From positions 1-14,294 of the forward strand of contig CAKMQH010000233.1 of the NCBI GenBank assembly GCA_927911515.1: DNA of 14,294 nucleotides, in the 5' to 3' direction. The DNA is from an uncultured Neisseria sp. GTDB lineage: Bacteria > Pseudomonadota > Gammaproteobacteria > Burkholderiales > Neisseriaceae. The notes beneath the pieces are model-generated. The model was not told where the DNA came from, did no database searches, and saw only the letters and a program-made list of their open reading frames with translations. Below, piece by piece: positions 12,001 through 14,294 of this stretch (position 1 is the first letter of the stretch; each line of letters begins with the position of its first letter). Position numbers and translations under genes: made by a program.

Positions 12001-14294
12001 GGTACAAAACGTTTTGGGTAATACTGCCCAAACTGTTAAAAATGTATTGGGCGGTAATGCCGCAGTTGACGAAGATGGCCGCTTGACGACGAGAGACATT
12101 GGCGGTACAGGCAAAAATACCATCGATGAGGCAATCCGTGATCTGAATGCTAATGCGTACAAACCGTTCAAGCTGACAACAGCGAAAACTGCTAATACCA
12201 ACGGTACGGTACAAGATGACTCGCTGCAAAACATTACCAGCGGTTCGACCATTACGCTGGAAGCGGGCAAAAACATTGCCCTGCGTCAAAACGGTGCAAC
12301 TGTCAGCATCAATACCGTCGATAATCCTGAATTCACGGGCAAAGTTACCGCTAAGGGTGGATTGGATATGAAAGGCAACAAGATTACCAATGTTGCCAAA
12401 GGCGATACAGCCAGCGATGCAGTCAATTTGGAGCAATTGCAAGATGCGATGGCAAACCTGCGCGTCAGCACGCTGACGACTGTCAACAATGATGCGCCTT
12501 TCTCTTATGTGGGTACAGACGGCAGAATTCTGAGACGTGAAGTAACTGTCGCTCCGGGTACAGGTGTGAAAACCGTATCGTTCAAACACATGGACGACAG
12601 CACTCCGTACACAGGCGATGTAACCATTGCCGCATTGAACCCGACCGATCCGCAAACCACTACTCCGACCACAGTCGGCAATGTGAAGAACGGTGCTAAA
12701 GACAATGATGCGGTCAATGTTTCCCAGTTGAAAAAAATCGCTGAAGCCATCGGTACGCAAGTGAATTCCGACGGCACGATTACTGCGCCTACTTACAACG
12801 TTATTTCAGGCGACCCTTCAAAAACAAGCGTAGCTAATTACAACACTGTAGGTGGTGCGCTTACCGCTTTGAGCAGCGCTGTACGCACGCCGTTATATTT
12901 TGAAGGTGATTCAGGTGAAAAAATCGACCGCTTGTTAGGCAGCACCGTAGCCGTTAAAGGCGGACAAAACAATGCGGACAAATTGTCTGAAAACAATATC
13001 GGCGTCGTTGCGGACAAAAACAGCGGCACGCTGAATGTCAAACTGGCAAAAGAATTGACTGGACTGACTTCCGCAGCCTTTAGCGGCGATGTAACCACTG
13101 CTGGCACGACGTTAACGCTCCGGCGTAACCATCGGCTCAGGCAGCAACCCAGTGAGCCTGACTGCTGGCGGACTCTCAAACGGCGGCAATAAAGTTACTA
13201 AAATTGCCGACGGTGAAGCTGATACCGACGCAGCAAGCTACAAACAAGTTAAAGCCGCGAAAACCGAGGTTCAAAAAGGTACAAACGTTGCCGAAGTGAA
13301 GAAAACCGACGGCGCGGACGGTCAGGCGATTTACACCGTCAATGCCAAAGGCACAGTTGTTTCCGCATTAGGTGCAGACAATGGTCTGACTCTGGGGTCG
13401 TCTGAAGATACAACCACCAATGTCACTACCTACAATTTGGATTTGTCAGACAAAACCAAAGTCTCTTTGACAAAAGCCGACAGCGCATTGCAAAACATCG
13501 GCGTACAAGTCAACGGCACAGATGCTAAAACCTTGACTAAAGACGATTCAACGCTGAACTTCGTTAATGGCACAGGTACGACTGCCGAAAACAAAGGGGG
13601 CACCGTCGCGTTCAATGTCAATAAATCTACGTTGACAGCAGGTGCTGGCGGTACGGTTAATGCAGGAACATCCGGCGATGCATTTGCTACCGCAACTGAT
13701 GTTGCCAATGCCATCAATGAGGCCGTTGCTAACAGCGAAAAAACCAGCGCGGTCGAAAAGGGCGACAATACCCATGTTGCTGTTGTGGAAGCAGGTAATA
13801 AAACAACCTACACCGTCCATGCAGATAAAACTACTGTAAGCGTAAAAGCTGACGGTAAATTGAAGTTGGAGTCGTCTGAAACAACAAACAGCAACGAAAC
13901 CAAAACCACCAACTACGAACTCGACCTTTCAGACGACGCCAAAGCTGAGATTCAAAAGGGTGTGGAAGCAAAAAATATCGTCGATACCAAAGGTATTACC
14001 TTTAGTGGCAACAGCGGCTCTCCTGTAACCAAAAAACTGGACGAAACGCTGGCAATTAAAGGCGACAACAAAAACGTTGAAACCGAAGCAGGTACAGACG
14101 GCATTAAAGTCAAACTGAAAGACGAAATCACATTGACTAGCGTAACCGCTAATACTTTAAAGGCGGGTGATAGCGTACTGACGAATGATGGACTGAACAT
14201 TGCCAACGGTACGGCAGGTTCGCCCGTATCCCTGACCAAGTCCGGCTTGAACAACGGCGGCAACAAAAATAACCAAAGTTGCCAAAGGTGAAAA
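9002..14294 (+). CDS. Trimeric autotransporter adhesin (YadA/Hia-like), partial, two frameshifts as sequenced
   Basis: Surface adhesin of the type Vc (trimeric autotransporter) class; the C-terminal membrane anchor lies beyond the window. Residues 1-24 (MNKIFKVVWNRTIGSFVVTS...) are the extended signal peptide region, followed by a hydrophobic core at 49-61 and a probable cleavage after AWA (66-68). Residues 75-435 and 485-985 are left-handed-coil head repeats of the form AIAIG/SVAIG at about 14-residue spacing. Each head block ends in a neck motif, STDAINGSQLYA at 440-451 and 989-1000; further necks are SDAVNLEQL (1138-1146) and NDAVNVSQL (1235-1243), then stalk repeats. At 13111-13124 the frame shifts (one extra base, or one A and one G lost) into GVTIGSGSNPVSLTAGGLSN. 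At A5 14265-14269 an extra A shifts it again before ITKVAKGE. A G8 tract lies at 9229-9236. Confidence 0.93.
9130..9141 (+). other. DNA uptake sequence inside the adhesin signal peptide
   Basis: AGGTCGTCTGAA exact, coding for GRLK at the end of the charged region of the signal peptide. Confidence 0.85.
9229..9236 (+). repeat. In-frame G8 tract, candidate phase-variation site
   Basis: Eight G residues about 9 codons after the predicted signal cleavage site, coding for T-G-G-V. As given the frame is ON. Gain of one G would stop translation at TAA 9298-9300, loss of one G at TAG 9423-9425 (present numbering). Poly-G tracts of this length switch several neisserial surface genes. Confidence 0.6.
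9842..10354 (+). repeat. Adhesin head-neck module, copy 1
   Basis: Residues 281-451. Runs from AIGGDDWN through TAFGSGTTATG, SVAIGAGSHTNTDAT, YSGFAGATHI, QVSFGSVDYERQLKHVAPGE to the neck STDAINGSQLYA. Copy 2 is at residues 834-1000 with the same order of motifs. Confidence 0.75.
11501..12001 (+). repeat. Adhesin head-neck module, copy 2
   Basis: Residues 834-1000. Runs from AIGADDWD through TAFGTGTRAQG, SVAIGAGSTTTTDAT, YSGFAGGNNI, QVSFGSAGYERQLKNVAPGE to the neck STDAINGSQLYA. Clearly related to copy 1 but diverged at many positions, most in the segment after DDW. Confidence 0.75.
13395..13406 (+). other. Near-exact DUS inside the adhesin stalk
   Basis: GGGTCGTCTGAA, one base from the mucosa-type DUS, coding for the GSSE part of LTLGSSEDTT. 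Two further 10-base cores GTCGTCTGAA lie at 13871-13880 (plus) and 13928-13937 (minus) in a paralogous stalk unit (LKLESSETTN ... LDLSDDAK). Confidence 0.6.

Noticed and set aside
11855..12760. 301-residue ORF on the minus strand inside the adhesin gene
   Set aside because: It is the antisense of a low-complexity repeated adhesin region, shows no recognisable domain, and the plus-strand frame has all the adhesin motifs.

Overview
The window looks like a commensal Neisseria chromosome, most likely the N. mucosa/sicca/macacae group. The 12-mer AGGTCGTCTGAA, the mucosa-type dialect of the neisserial DNA uptake sequence (DUS), occurs exactly seven times on the two strands. There are also two short-form Correia elements and a large trimeric autotransporter adhesin with an ESPR signal peptide. 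Species assignment is an inference from the DUS dialect.

Left part (1-3093): a truncated LysR-family tail reads rightwards. Four leftward units follow: a thioredoxin-like protein, an OsmC-family protein (one frameshift), a C-terminal stub of an aldo/keto reductase, and mdaB (NADPH:quinone reductase). mdaB is divergent from a complete LysR-type regulator. This stretch carries a perfect Haemophilus uptake signal (AAGTGCGGT) inside mdaB and an 18-bp perfect inverted repeat built on a Pasteurellaceae-like AGCGGTCA core. The broken reductase next to mdaB and the second LysR tail suggest a mosaic built by uptake and recombination, possibly from Haemophilus.

Middle part (3177-7982), all rightward: an AlkD-like DNA alkylation repair protein (two frameshifts) with a strong terminator; a 138-residue protein that I read as a MoaD/ThiS/ubiquitin-like beta-grasp protein ending exactly in Gly-Gly; an 850-residue DUF4132 (MolR/YehI-like) protein with two compensating frameshifts; a terminator; and an unrecognised acidic 192-residue protein. 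The Gly-Gly protein plus DUF4132 pair is the best candidate here for an uncharacterised system.

Right part (7983-14294): about 1 kb without a clear full-size gene, holding two nearly identical 106-bp Correia elements in inverted orientation, a terminator between them, a DUS, a textbook sigma-54 promoter sequence, and a 14-codon ORF with a strong ribosome binding site. Then comes the adhesin gene, running past the window end. It has an in-frame G8 tract just after the signal peptide (candidate phase-variation switch) and two frameshifts further down.

Five genes' worth of reading frames rest on caution: at least seven single-base indels, nearly all in short homopolymers, break genes that otherwise read perfectly. 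Sequencing error is a serious alternative to real pseudogenes. GC and similarity statements are by eye; no database search was possible.
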